In this document: one piece after another, positions 18,772 to 27,236 of the stretch | Position numbering within the stretch: the stretch's first letter is position 1 | Layout of the letters: the number at the start of each line of letters is the position of its first letter | NCBI GenBank assembly: GCA_965202915.1 | Contig: OZ241847.1 | Span: 1,054,001-1,118,000 of the forward strand | Reading direction: 5' to 3' | Source of the DNA: G965202915 sp965202915 | GTDB lineage: Bacteria; Pseudomonadota; Gammaproteobacteria; Eutrophobiales; Eutrophobiaceae | DNA: 64,000 bases | The notes under the pieces: generated by a model | Seen by the model: only the letters and a program-made list of their open reading frames with translations | The model's database searches: none | What the model was told of the DNA's origin: nothing | Program-made: the position numbers and the translations under genes

Positions 18772-19189
18772 ATTCAGGTGCCGGATGATTTTATCGGTAT
18801 GGCAGGGGTCTTCCGCTTGCCATGGTGTGTTACCGGTATGCTCATATTTCTCATATAGCCAGTATAGACCCACGCCCCGCGGTTATCAAATAAATTTTCA
18901 GCAGGGGGCTGCACGGCTCATTACAGGTGCCCGTGACTCCCGTCGCGGGTAAAACAATCAACCTTATCGTCAGGCTGGAACTCAGCACCGCTCACGGGTT
19001 GGTTGGGGGAAAGGTGCCGAAGTTGCTCGACCCCCCCTGACAAGGGGGGTTGGGGGGGTTGATGTTGATTCGGCAAAGACTTCGGTGCAGTTCGGGAATC
19101 CGGGGGTGATTGGGGAATCTGGCGTGCTGGGTGTGTGTTTTACCCGCGACAGGAGTTACGGGCTCCTGTCACGGCGTTCACCCGGCCCG
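18772..19189. other. Intergenic spacer between coiled-coil copies 2 and 3
   Basis: Nearly identical to 17844-18261, including a G/C palindrome. No separate gene seen. Confidence 0.6.
19032..19049. repeat. G/C palindrome 3 (CCCCCC-TGACAA-GGGGGG)
   Basis: Third member of the palindrome family, in the spacer between copies 2 and 3; same centre as palindrome 2. Confidence 0.7.
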
Positions 19190-19645
19190 TCAACTCAATT
19201 TAATCAACCCGACAACCACGCCGATCTGCGCAATCATCGCACCAACGATCCAGCGCGTCAGTCTTGATTCGGTATTGGCAATGTCCGCCCTGGTGTCCGC
19301 GCGCAGTTTCTCTATGTCCGCCTTCACCTCGGCAATGTCCGCCCTGGTGTCCGCGCGCAGTTTCTCTATGTCCGCCTGGGTGGCCAGGCGCAGTTTCTCT
19401 ATGTCCGCCTTCACCTCGGCTATGTCCGCCTGGGTGGCCAGGCGTAGTTTCTCTATGTCCGCCTTCACCTCGGCAATGTCCGCCTGGGTGGCCAGGCGTA
19501 GTTTCTCCATGTCCTCCCTGGTGGCCAGATTGCTGTTGATCATAGCGACCTGTTCACCGGCCAGGGCTTCGGCCTGCGCTTCGGTGAAACCGGATTCAGT
19601 CAGGTGCTTGACAAATTTATGGGTGTCAAATGCGAGGGCTTCCAT
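19190..19645 (-). CDS. DUF1640-type coiled-coil membrane protein, copy 3
   Basis: A 151-residue version with the shortest coil. N-terminus and membrane anchor are the same as in the other copies. Upstream of the start, a TGG-to-TGA change stops the frame that remains open in copies 1 and 2; this fixes MEALAFDTHKF as the real start for all three. It is the copy nearest the FG-GAP gene. Confidence 0.8.
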   Translation of the reverse strand: MEALAFDTHKFVKHLTESGFTEAQAEALAGEQVAMINSNLATREDMEKLRLATQADIAEVKADIEKLRLATQADIAEVKADIEKLRLATQADIEKLRADTRADIAEVKADIEKLRADTRADIANTESRLTRWIVGAMIAQIGVVVGLIKLS

Positions 19646-19906
19646 ATTCAGGTGCCGGATGATTTTATCGGTATGGCAGGGATCTTCCGCTTGCCACAGG
19701 GTGTTACCGGTATGCTCAGATCTCTCATATGGTCAGTATAGACCCACGTCCGGCCGTTATCAAATAAATTTTCAGCAGGGGGCTGCACGGCTCATTACAG
19801 GTGTCCGTGACTCCCGTCGCGGGTATCACAATCAACATTGTCGTCAACCCGTAGCTCGGTACGGTTCATAGTGTGGTTGGGGCAAAGTGCCGGTGTTGCT
19901 CAGTAG

Positions 19907-19924
19907 CCCCCCTGATAAGGGGGG
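19907..19924. repeat. G/C palindrome 4 (CCCCCC-TGATAA-GGGGGG)
   Basis: Fourth member, in the degenerate flank after the third gene copy; centre identical to palindrome 1. Confidence 0.65.
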
Positions 19925-20002
19925 TTGGGGGGTTTGGTGTTGATTCGGCAAAGGCCCGGTGCAGTTGGGGAATCCGGGGTGATTGCTCGAAACCCCCCCT
20001 GC

Positions 20003-20020
20003 CCCCCCTTGTCAGGGGGG
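20003..20020. repeat. G/C palindrome 5, inverted orientation
   Basis: CCCCCC-TTGTCA-GGGGGG is the reverse complement of palindromes 2 and 3, so this copy lies in the opposite orientation. It sits just inside the right inverted repeat. Confidence 0.6.
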
Positions 20021-20033
20021 GATATTGGTTGGG

Positions 20034-20066
20034 GGTTGTTTTATCGGGGTCGGGAGACGCCGGCTC
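20034..20066 (-). repeat. 33-bp terminal inverted repeat, right copy
   Basis: Inverted partner of 16887-16919 (31/33). It ends 3 bases before the stop codon of the FG-GAP gene, so it could also serve as part of that gene's 3' end. Confidence 0.8.
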
Positions 20067-20068
20067 TT

Positions 20069-22732
20069 TTAGCCATCATCAGAGACCAGCGTTGGCAGGT
20101 CGAACAGGTCGGTATCCGGCTCGGCTACCGTCACCGGGTCGGCGAGATCTATGGCCGCCCGCGCCGCCGGTAACGGGCCCAGCATCGCCAGTTCGTCTTC
20201 CAGGCGTTGGCGTTGTTGGGCTTCGTCCTCGGGGGGGAGGTCTGCGATTAGGGCGCGGACGTCGACGGTCTGCGTGGTGCAGCAGTTTTGCAGGAGTGCG
20301 GCGCTGGTGGCCAGGCTGGTGGCCATTAAATTTCCGCCCAGGGATACGTCCATGTTGACCAGCAGGCGGGCGTTGCCGTTGTCGAAGGTTCGGTACATGG
20401 TGCGTTCTATCATAACGTCGCCGCCCTGCGCCCAGCCGTCATCGCCGGTGGGGACGGTGACGGTGTCGCCGGCGTTGCCGTCAACTCTTAGCTCGGCACG
20501 GCCGTCGGTCCTCGCTTCGGACAGGTTCAACAGGTCCAGACGGGTGAGGGTCAGAGTGTTGTCACCGGTACCACTGAGGTCTATGCGCTCTATGCTCCTC
20601 AGGCGGGTATCGGCCATCATGCTCAGGTCCAGGGTCAGATCGGTGTCGGCGTCGGGGTTGACCAGGCTCAGCGTATCGGTGCCGCTGCCGCCGTCGAATC
20701 TGAGCAGATCGGTATCGCCAAAGCCGTCTATGTTCAGCACGTCATCGCCGGCGCCGGCGAGTACGACGGTGGCCTCGCCGGCGGCGTTCAGGACGTCGTC
20801 GCCGGCGGTGCCGAGTTCGGCGGCGGCCTCGGTGGCCAGACCGACCGGGCCTCCGAACACGACGTAGGCCTCGCCGGCATCGGTCCTGGGGGTGCCGTCG
20901 GGGTTGGTGACGTCGGCCAGATTGGCGCCGATGATGAGATCGGCATAACCGTCGCCGTTGACGTCGCCGGCGACGGAGACGCTGTAGCCGGCGCGGTCAT
21001 CGGCGGCGTCGCCCCGGATGGTGTAGCCGTCGGCGGCGCTCAGGTCGGTCAAATCCACCACCCGGCGGCTGCCGACCAGTTCGCCGAATGTGTTAGACGT
21101 GCCGGTGGATTTGCCGAACACGACGTAGGCCTCGCCGTAATCGTCTTCGTCCGCAGGCTCACCGTCATCGCCCCTGGGGGCGCCGACCAGCAGATCGTCA
21201 AAGCCGTCGCCGTTGAGGTCGCCGGCGCCGGATATGCCCTGGCCGGCGCCGTCATAGGCGGTCTCGCCCTGGATGATAAAGCCGTCGGCGGCGCTCAGGT
21301 TGGTCAAATCCACCACCCGGCGGCCGGTGCTGTCCGGGGGGCTGCCAAAGTCGGAGGCCTTGCCGAACACGACGTAGGCCTCGCCGGCGTCGGTGCCACC
21401 GTCGTCGCCGCCACGGGCGCCGATGATGACGTCGGCATAGCCGTCGCCGTTGACGTCGCCGGCAGAGGATATGTGCCGCCCGCCCGCAAAGTCACCGGCG
21501 GTATCGCCCTGGATAACAAAGCCGTCGGCGGCCTCCAGGCTGCTGAGGTCGATGACCCGGCCGCCGCCTTCCGCCACCCCAAAGTTGTCCGGTTTGCCGA
21601 ACACCACGTAGGCCTCACCGGCGTCGTCGCCGCCGTCGTCGCCAAGGAGCGCGCCGATGATGAGATCGGCATAGCCGTCGCCGTTGACGTCGCCGGCACC
21701 GGATACGCTATTGCCCGCCCGGTCTCCCGCCGTATCGCCCCGGATGATAAAGCCATCGCCGGCGGCCAGATCGCCCAGATCGATCACCTGGCGGCCGCCC
21801 ATATCGCTGCCAAAGCCGGTGGCCTTGCCGAATACCAGATAGGCCTCGCCGGCATTGCTCCTGTCGCCATCGGGGTCGCCATAGGGTGCGCCGATGATGA
21901 GATCGGTATAACCGTCGCCGTTGACGTCGCCGGCGCCGGATACGCTCACGCCCGCCCCGTCAAAGTCCGCATCGCCCTGGATGATAAAGCCGTCGGCGGC
22001 GGCCAGATTGGTCGAATCCACGACCTGGCGGTTGTCACTGTCCGGGCTGCCGAATGGATCAGATGGATCCGCCGCCTTGCCGAATACGACGTAGGCCTCA
22101 CCGACGTTGGCGGCGCCAAAGCGTGCGCCGACGATGAGGTCGGCATAGCCGTCGCCGTTGACGTCGCCGGCAGAGGATACGCTTGTGCCCGCAAAGTCAC
22201 CGAGGTTATCGCCCTGGATGATAAAACCGTCCCCGGCGTCCAGATTGGTCAAATCGATCTCCCGTGGCCCGGAGGTCTCGCCGGAGGCCTGGCCGAATAT
22301 AACATAGGCCTCGCCGGCGCTGTTGCCGTCGTCGTCGCCTCTGGGCGCGCCGACGATGACGTCGGCATAGCCGTCGCCGTTGACGTCGCCGGCGTCGGAT
22401 ACGCTAAAGCCGGCCTGGTCATCGGCGGCGTCGCCCCGGATGGTAAAGCCCTCCGCCGGGGTGAGTGCGCCGAGGTCGACGCCCAGCCTGATGCCGCTGA
22501 TATCGATGGCGGTATTGACCAGCAGGCGGGCGTTGCCGTTGTCATAGACGTTATAGAAGACTTCGTCTATCTCTTCCCGGCCGCGCGGTGTCCAGCCGCT
22601 GTCGGCGGTGGCGACGCGGTCGCCGGCGTTGCCGTCGACGCGTAGCTCGGCGCGGCCGTCTATGCGGACCTCGGAGAGATTCAGCAGGTCCAGACGGTTG
22701 AGGGTGAGGGAGTTGTCCGCCTGGCCACTGAG
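20069..22732 (-). pseudogene. Giant FG-GAP repeat protein gene, 3' part (interrupted by prophage)
   Basis: About 888 codons stay open from the prophage junction to a TAG at 20069. The coding frame clearly continues upstream of any internal start: the segment before 22252 reads as the same repeat architecture. It has the module DLLNLSEVR...AELRVDGNAGDRV, then about seven FG-GAP units of the form GDGFIIQGD...DVNGDGYADLIVGA...GEAYVVFGK, the motif ATVVLAGAGDDVLNIDGF, and a unique 95-residue C-terminal tail with a CCTTQTVDV segment. DxDGxxD-like calcium-binding loops within DVNGDGYAD suggest an exported, calcium-binding propeller or adhesin. No type I secretion RTX nonapeptides were noted. Separated from its 5' part at 59231-64000, it cannot give the full protein unless the prophage leaves. 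Confidence 0.85.
22728..22732. repeat. Left target-site duplication of the prophage (CTGAG)
   Basis: The host sequence resumes after the prophage with GTGAG at 59231-59235. The last four bases agree exactly (TGAG); the first differs (C/G). Related modules elsewhere in the same gene read ccactgaggtc, matching an intact join. Confidence 0.6.
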
Positions 22733-22735
22733 ACA

Positions 22736-22777
22736 AGAGGAATGCGAAAGATGTAAGCGGAATCATGCGAAACATGG
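22736..22777 (+). other. Left transposase end sites (two tandem copies)
   Basis: AGAGG-AAT-GCGAAAGATG (22736-22753) and GCGGAATCATGCGAAACATGG (22757-22777) match, in inverted orientation, two sites at the right end. The shared core is GCGAAA followed by (G/C)ATGG. This is the layout of MuA L-end binding sites; protein binding is inferred. Confidence 0.65.
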
Positions 22778-22817
22778 TTGCGCAAATTCAGGGTGGGGAT
22801 TGAAAATCAACAGATGT

Positions 22818-22830
22818 TTGACTATGTCAA
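22818..22830. promoter_or_regulatory. TTGAC-TAT-GTCAA palindrome, left end
   Basis: The same 13-bp palindrome (reverse complement) is found at the right end at 59162-59174, and its TTGACATAGT half starts the late promoter element at 42850. It may bind a phage regulator or be an outward-facing end element. Confidence 0.5.
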
Positions 22831-22980
22831 CACGGGATCAAATGGAATGTGGTGGAAATAGGCGGAATATTTCAGATTTTTTGCAGTGTCATTGGATGCC
22901 GATGGTATTATCGGAATCTCGTGGGATTTGATGGGATCAAATGGAAGTCCACGGTATTTCCTGGATGGTCAGAATCCATA

Positions 22981-23669
22981 TCAATTGGTGATGAGCAGTT
23001 CGCCCACTTTCAGGTTTTTGTTCTTTGACATGGAGTACATGGTCTTCACGGTTTGGATTTTGAAGGCGCTATATATTTGTCTTATCTCCGGCACATCGTT
23101 GATGGATAAAATGAACCGTCCTTTGATAGTTGCGAGCAAATCGGCAATACAAGCAAAGTCATCCCGTTTGAATAGGTCTTTGCCATAATAATTTTCGCAA
23201 TTGTAATACGGCGGGTCCAAGTAAAACAAGGTATGCGGCTTATCGTAGCGACGGATAAAATCCTGATAGGGCAGACATTCAATCACCACGCCGGCCAAAC
23301 GCGTATGCAGGTCTTCCAGCATGGGAGTGAGCTTGGTAATATCGAACCGCGCCGGCCGCTCGGTTGCGACCCCGAAATTCATACCAGAAAAATTGCCGCC
23401 AAAGGCCGTGCGTTGCAGATATAAAAACCGCGCCGCACGCTCTAAATCAGTCAGGGTCTCCGGGTTTGTTTTAGCCAGCCGCTCAAACTCCGCGCGCGTA
23501 GTGATCTGAAAGCGCATCATCTCAATGAAGAATATATAATGGCGCTGGAGTATTCGGAATAAGGTGGCCACTTCACGTTTATAGTCATTAATCACTTCGC
23601 ACTTCGGCTTTTCTGAACGACGCAGGAATACCCCGCCCATGCCGATGAACGGCTCGGCGTAGCAACGGA
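22981..23669 (-). pseudogene. DNA adenine methylase (D12 class), 5'-truncated
   Basis: The frame encodes the C-terminal part of a D12-class N6-adenine methyltransferase, including RCYAEPFIGMGGVFLRR, the FLYLQRTAFGGNFSGMNFG segment and the catalytic DPPYY motif. Conserved N-terminal sequence that should hold the rest of SAM motif I (the P-x-x-G-G-K region) is absent: an in-frame TGA immediately precedes RCYAEPF, and before it lies sequence from a different gene family. Translation could begin at the internal ATG at 23640 (219 residues), but the product would lack the SAM-binding start and is probably inactive. It would have methylated phage DNA against host restriction. Confidence 0.75.
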
Positions 23670-23745
23670 TTCAAACCAATAAACGCAACAATCCCTAACT
23701 CTTCATTCCAAACGCGCCAAAGCTCATAACGATACTGTCGTTCAT
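23666..23745 (-). pseudogene. DUF1643 protein fragment
   Basis: A reading frame without its own start reads RYELWRVWNEE followed by LGIVAFIGLNP, the conserved N-terminal pattern of DUF1643 proteins, common phage and mobile-element genes of unknown function. It is cut off right where the truncated methylase begins, so both are remnants of one deletion. It overlaps the end of the gpG gene by a few bases in another frame. Confidence 0.6.
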
Positions 23746-24233
23746 GCCCATTGTTCCCTGATATGTTTCAGTACAATATCCTTGATGTGAGTGCGGTCTT
23801 CGGTGGAGACGCCAAGAAAAGGCCGGGCTGGAATATCACCCCAGGGGATAGGCACTGCTTGCCGCGTTTTGATTATTGAGAATCTGCCAAACTCACCCTT
23901 TTTAGCGCCAAATTGGTGGGTGGTGGCATAAGGAACATTGGTTCCGACAACGGCTGTGGTACTGTCCCAATCGGGGAGGATAGAGTTGATTAAATTGCGC
24001 GCTACCTGGAGCTTTGGCCCATCCCTGCCACGGCGCTTGCGCGTTACCTCAGACAACGCTTTCCAAGGCGTACCGGTGGTTGGGTCCTGTTCCTTGTCAA
24101 AAGTTTCATTGGTGCTCTCAGCGAGGAGGTTGGCAATTTTACGCATCACCGGGGTCATGTCGGTGCCAGCTGTGATAAGACGGCTAATCGCGCGTTGTGC
24201 CTGCACGTCGTCAAGGGAGATATTGATTTTCAT
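23742..24233 (-). CDS. Phage virion morphogenesis protein (Mu gpG-like)
   Basis: A 163-residue basic protein of the Phage_tail_S / Mu gpG family. It opens MKINISLDD, has DKEQDPTTGTPWKALSE near residue 50 and the conserved YATTHQFGAKKG motif near residue 103, with RPFLGVS towards the end. In Mu, gpG helps head-tail joining or tail length control. Here it is the last intact gene of the leftward late operon, downstream of the MuF gene, as in Mu. Confidence 0.85.
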   Translation of the reverse strand: MKINISLDDVQAQRAISRLITAGTDMTPVMRKIANLLAESTNETFDKEQDPTTGTPWKALSEVTRKRRGRDGPKLQVARNLINSILPDWDSTTAVVGTNVPYATTHQFGAKKGEFGRFSIIKTRQAVPIPWGDIPARPFLGVSTEDRTHIKDIVLKHIREQWA

Positions 24234-24356
24234 ATTTATGTTGCTATACTATGATCACGTCAGAGATACAGCGGATGCCCGCACTTTCCTGGTTGATGTA
24301 AAAGCAGCACAAAAGAGACATGCGCCGTATCTGAAGGTGACCAGGCAACGCCTTCA

Positions 24357-25688
24357 TTACTGATCCACCTTGCGGTGCAATAGAAACCCGCGCCGCTGAT
24401 TATCCAGATAATTCCCTTTCGCCACCGAAGCCGGCACAAAGTTAAACAGCAGCGACCCGTCCTTATTCTCCCTGGCAATCACAAGAGATTGTTCCCTATC
24501 CCCTTCAAACAGCGTAATAAAGCGCCGCCGGAAACTGCCGTCCTCATACTCGCTCAACCAAACCTCCAGCGGGTCTTGCAGGGTGGGCAGAATATAATTG
24601 GCGTAGCGTTCGCGCGCGGCGTTGCGTTTTTCGACAATGTGCGGCAGGTAGGATTTGGCAATTATCACATTATGCAAACCCTTTGGGGTTTCCACCTCAC
24701 GCCAGCCTTTTTCAGGGATAGCCAGCACTTCATTCAGTGTCTTTAAAGCAGCTTCCCTGCCGTTTGCTCTGGGTAACAAATCCGGTGCCGGCCTGCGCAG
24801 CTCGCCCGGGGTGTCGACCAATTTTGGCAGCGCGAAGTCACGAAAGGATTTCTGAGATTTTAGCAATCCCAGCACTTCATCCGGGGTGCCACCATTTGGA
24901 TCGATTAGCGGGAAATCCTTACCCGGGTTATAACTCCATCCTGCGTCCGGTGTGAAGGTAAAAGACCCGCCCCGGGCGTCTTTACCACGGTATGCCATAC
25001 CGGGGCGGGTGATGACTTCACCCGTGCGTTTGTCGATGCCGACGTGCTGCCGCACGCTGTCGAGGCTACCTTTGCCCTGGTTGATTTTCAAGCCGCGCTC
25101 CTCGACCTGTCCGGCGGTGAGTGCGCGCACACGGCAGCGGCAATTAAAACCGTTCGGCGGGTAGTGGCTATCCCAGAATGGGTCATCGTAGCGAAACACC
25201 TGGTTATTTATCGCCGCATGGCTGGGGCGGGTGCGTCCGTCCTCCAGTGCGTCATACATCCAGTAAGGCCGGTCGTCTGCGTTTTCAACTTGCGCCTGGT
25301 AGCGGGCCGCAGCCCTGGCGGTGTTCATATTGGTGCGGTAGATGGTTTTTAACCGGTGTGGACTGCCGAGTTGCACGCTCTCTGCCTTGCCTTCCGAATC
25401 AACAATGACTTGTCTGCCCCACCAGCCGCGCCGCTTCAAATTCAGTTCCAGCACCCGGCTGAATTGCTGCTCAGTTACCCCCTGCTCCAGTGCTTTGTCG
25501 ACCGAAGTACGAATAGTCTGCAAAACGTCCAATCGCATGGCTTTAGCCACAGTGAAGGCTTTGGCGTGGGCCGCCTGCCAAGTCTCCCACCAGTTCCAGG
25601 ATATAGCGTAACCTTTGGATTTGAAGTAGCTGATGGCGCGCCGGGGTGGGAGCTTTATAGCATAGCCCAGGTCTGTCTGATCCGGCAT
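24357..25688 (-). CDS. MuF-type minor head protein with C-terminal PBECR-like nuclease domain
   Basis: The 443-residue product has the Mu F / SPP1 gp7 minor head domain over about residues 30-230: RTNMNTARAAARY near 120, then the DGRTRPSHAAIN and PPNGFNCRCRVRAL motifs that define the family. After a linker, residues about 330-430 read LPHIVEKRNAARERYANYILPTL, VWLSEYEDGSFRRRFI and ENKDGSLLFNF, which resemble the PBECR (phage Barnase/EndoU/ColicinE5-D/RelE-like) nuclease domain described at MuF C-termini. MuF proteins enter the capsid, so the extra domain could be delivered with phage DNA. The gene follows the portal gene by 3 bases. Confidence 0.85.
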   Translation of the reverse strand: MPDQTDLGYAIKLPPRRAISYFKSKGYAISWNWWETWQAAHAKAFTVAKAMRLDVLQTIRTSVDKALEQGVTEQQFSRVLELNLKRRGWWGRQVIVDSEGKAESVQLGSPHRLKTIYRTNMNTARAAARYQAQVENADDRPYWMYDALEDGRTRPSHAAINNQVFRYDDPFWDSHYPPNGFNCRCRVRALTAGQVEERGLKINQGKGSLDSVRQHVGIDKRTGEVITRPGMAYRGKDARGGSFTFTPDAGWSYNPGKDFPLIDPNGGTPDEVLGLLKSQKSFRDFALPKLVDTPGELRRPAPDLLPRANGREAALKTLNEVLAIPEKGWREVETPKGLHNVIIAKSYLPHIVEKRNAARERYANYILPTLQDPLEVWLSEYEDGSFRRRFITLFEGDREQSLVIARENKDGSLLFNFVPASVAKGNYLDNQRRGFLLHRKVDQ

Positions 25689-25691
25689 CGC

Positions 25692-27236
25692 TTAGCCCTG
25701 TAGCCGTTCCCAAACGTTCGTAGCAAAGAGGATTTGAGCCAGCTGTTGCTCCAATGCGGCGGTGTCAAGTTCCGGATACAGACTGGCTAAATCAGACAGC
25801 AACCCTTCCGGATCGGAAGCGGCCTTGTCCAATATGGGCTTAATAAGCGGGGAGCCCAGGGCTTGCCAATCCTTGGCATCAATGGCATCCAGGGCTTGTT
25901 CCAGTTGGTCAAGATCGCCTTCCTGTCGCGCATGCGCCAATCGTGTCGTTGTTGGCGGGTCTTCTGCCGGCGCGGTCGTCGGAGTCGACATTTCCAACAC
26001 TTCATCATTCGGTCCCGGCGCTTCCAAATTCATCCACGAGCGTACTTGATCAGCGCGCACCCTCAAACCGAGCGGCACCAGTTTCGCAAGAGTTTCGCCA
26101 CGCATTTTTACATCGATATCCTCCTCGCGTTCGATGATCAATCTGGGATAGTTTTTGCGCGGACCATTATTCAGGGTGATTATTGGGACTACCAGATCGC
26201 GCCTTAGTGTTGCCGCAAGTTGCCGCGCGTCTGAACGCTCTATATCCTGACGCACCAGATTGTGCACCTGCCCAAGGGCGTAGCTTCCGCTGTCTCCTTC
26301 CTCTGTAGTCAGTGTTTGGCCAAGTACCGCGATGCTGATTTGCCTATCGATGTATGACACCAGATCGCCAAAGATTTCGGAGCGTCCGCGAACGGTAGAA
26401 TCATCGACAAATTCAATCATCATCTCCTCGGGAATAATCGCCGCCGCATCTGCTGCTACATTGGCCACGGCGCGGTAGAGAACGGTTTTATCCTCGAGAG
26501 TAGCGCCCTTATCATATTTACCTACCCGAAGTGGGTTTCCGTAGGCTTCAACAAAGCGTACCCAATCTTTCAACGTGTAATTCTTGAACAACCACCCCCA
26601 TGCTGCGGAGCGTGCAAGACCACCACGAATAGGCAGGCCGGATTTTACCTTAGAAATGTGTGTGATGAATTTGTAGGACTCTAACTCCGACCAGCCGCCT
26701 TCTTCGGTGCGGAGCATCAAGCGGCTTCCAGTCACGCGGTCAAAGTCGAACCATCTTGGCATGCGCCAATCCAGGCGCAACGGCATCCACTGCCTCTCGG
26801 ACATATCCCATAGGATTTCCGCAACACTGAAGCCTTTGCCTACTGCGTCTAAAAGATCAAACAACTCATCTTCAATAGCTTCGCGGCTGAAAAATTCATT
26901 GACCAGATCAGCATCTGCGATGTCTGCGGCGGCATCAGATACAGGCTCGACACGTACACCGATTTGTGCCACTTGCCGCCGCCGCGTTTGCAAAACTCCC
27001 AGGTAATGCAAATCTCGCTCTTCCATGAGCTCGGCCAAATCAATGTACCTCTCGCTACTGCCATCACCGGGGACTTCCGCCTCCCGCAATATTGCTGCAA
27101 TTCGATTTGGGGTGAGGTTCTGAACACTCGAGCTTGACCAGATGGAACGTACACCGGTCAGCGACGGACCGGCGCGTTCCTCGCGCAGAGCGGTCATATC
27201 GATAGGGCGACCCAAATGATCCAGGATTTCTGCCAT
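25692..27236 (-). CDS. Portal protein (DUF935, Mu gp29-like)
   Basis: A 514-residue DUF935 portal protein. It forms the dodecameric ring at the capsid vertex through which DNA is packaged and ejected. Recognisable segments include the MAEILDHLGRPI start, HYLGVLQTRRRQV (about 87), the AVGKGFSVAEILWD motif (about 130) and FVEAYGNPLRVGKYD (about 220). The start at 27236 overlaps the terminase stop (TGATG); a longer frame was rejected because it would overlap terminase without homologous residues. Gene order terminase small-large-portal-MuF-gpG is that of Mu. Confidence 0.9.
   Translation of the reverse strand: MAEILDHLGRPIDMTALREERAGPSLTGVRSIWSSSSVQNLTPNRIAAILREAEVPGDGSSERYIDLAELMEERDLHYLGVLQTRRRQVAQIGVRVEPVSDAAADIADADLVNEFFSREAIEDELFDLLDAVGKGFSVAEILWDMSERQWMPLRLDWRMPRWFDFDRVTGSRLMLRTEEGGWSELESYKFITHISKVKSGLPIRGGLARSAAWGWLFKNYTLKDWVRFVEAYGNPLRVGKYDKGATLEDKTVLYRAVANVAADAAAIIPEEMMIEFVDDSTVRGRSEIFGDLVSYIDRQISIAVLGQTLTTEEGDSGSYALGQVHNLVRQDIERSDARQLAATLRRDLVVPIITLNNGPRKNYPRLIIEREEDIDVKMRGETLAKLVPLGLRVRADQVRSWMNLEAPGPNDEVLEMSTPTTAPAEDPPTTTRLAHARQEGDLDQLEQALDAIDAKDWQALGSPLIKPILDKAASDPEGLLSDLASLYPELDTAALEQQLAQILFATNVWERLQG

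Larger units (their letters stand above)
16919..19860. repeat. Three-copy tandem duplication of coiled-coil gene plus flank
   Basis: Each unit contains a shared flank (starting near 16919, 18031 and 18959) followed by one leftward coiled-coil gene. The second unit is 928 bases long. The first is about 1112 bases; its 184-base excess matches the 62 extra codons of its gene. Partial, more diverged flank sequence recurs after the third copy at about 19830-20030. Near-identity of units 2 and 3 indicates recent duplication or gene conversion. Confidence 0.85.
19646..20068. other. Gene-free stretch with degenerate repeat flank
   Basis: Holds the upstream region of copy 3, a partial diverged repeat flank, two G/C palindromes and the right inverted repeat next to the stop codon of the FG-GAP gene. 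No gene seen. Confidence 0.6.

Noticed and set aside
17062..19871. Long rightward frames of 250-320 codons across the coiled-coil genes, rich in SFSM-type repeats
   Set aside because: They are antisense images of the 33- and 21-bp coil repeats; the opposite strand encodes a recognisable protein family.
16994..20020. G/C palindromes considered as a CRISPR-like or intrinsic terminator array
   Set aside because: Spacing is set by the gene duplication, spacers are not unique short segments, and no T-run follows the stems.
20151..22645. Long rightward frames within the FG-GAP gene
   Set aside because: High G+C repeats keep several frames open; only the minus-strand frame shows the FG-GAP pattern.
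24238..24357. 35-codon frame overlapping the MuF stop by TAATG
   Set aside because: Attractive overlap but no recognisable motif, no ribosome-binding evidence beyond coupling, and two other frames are equally open.
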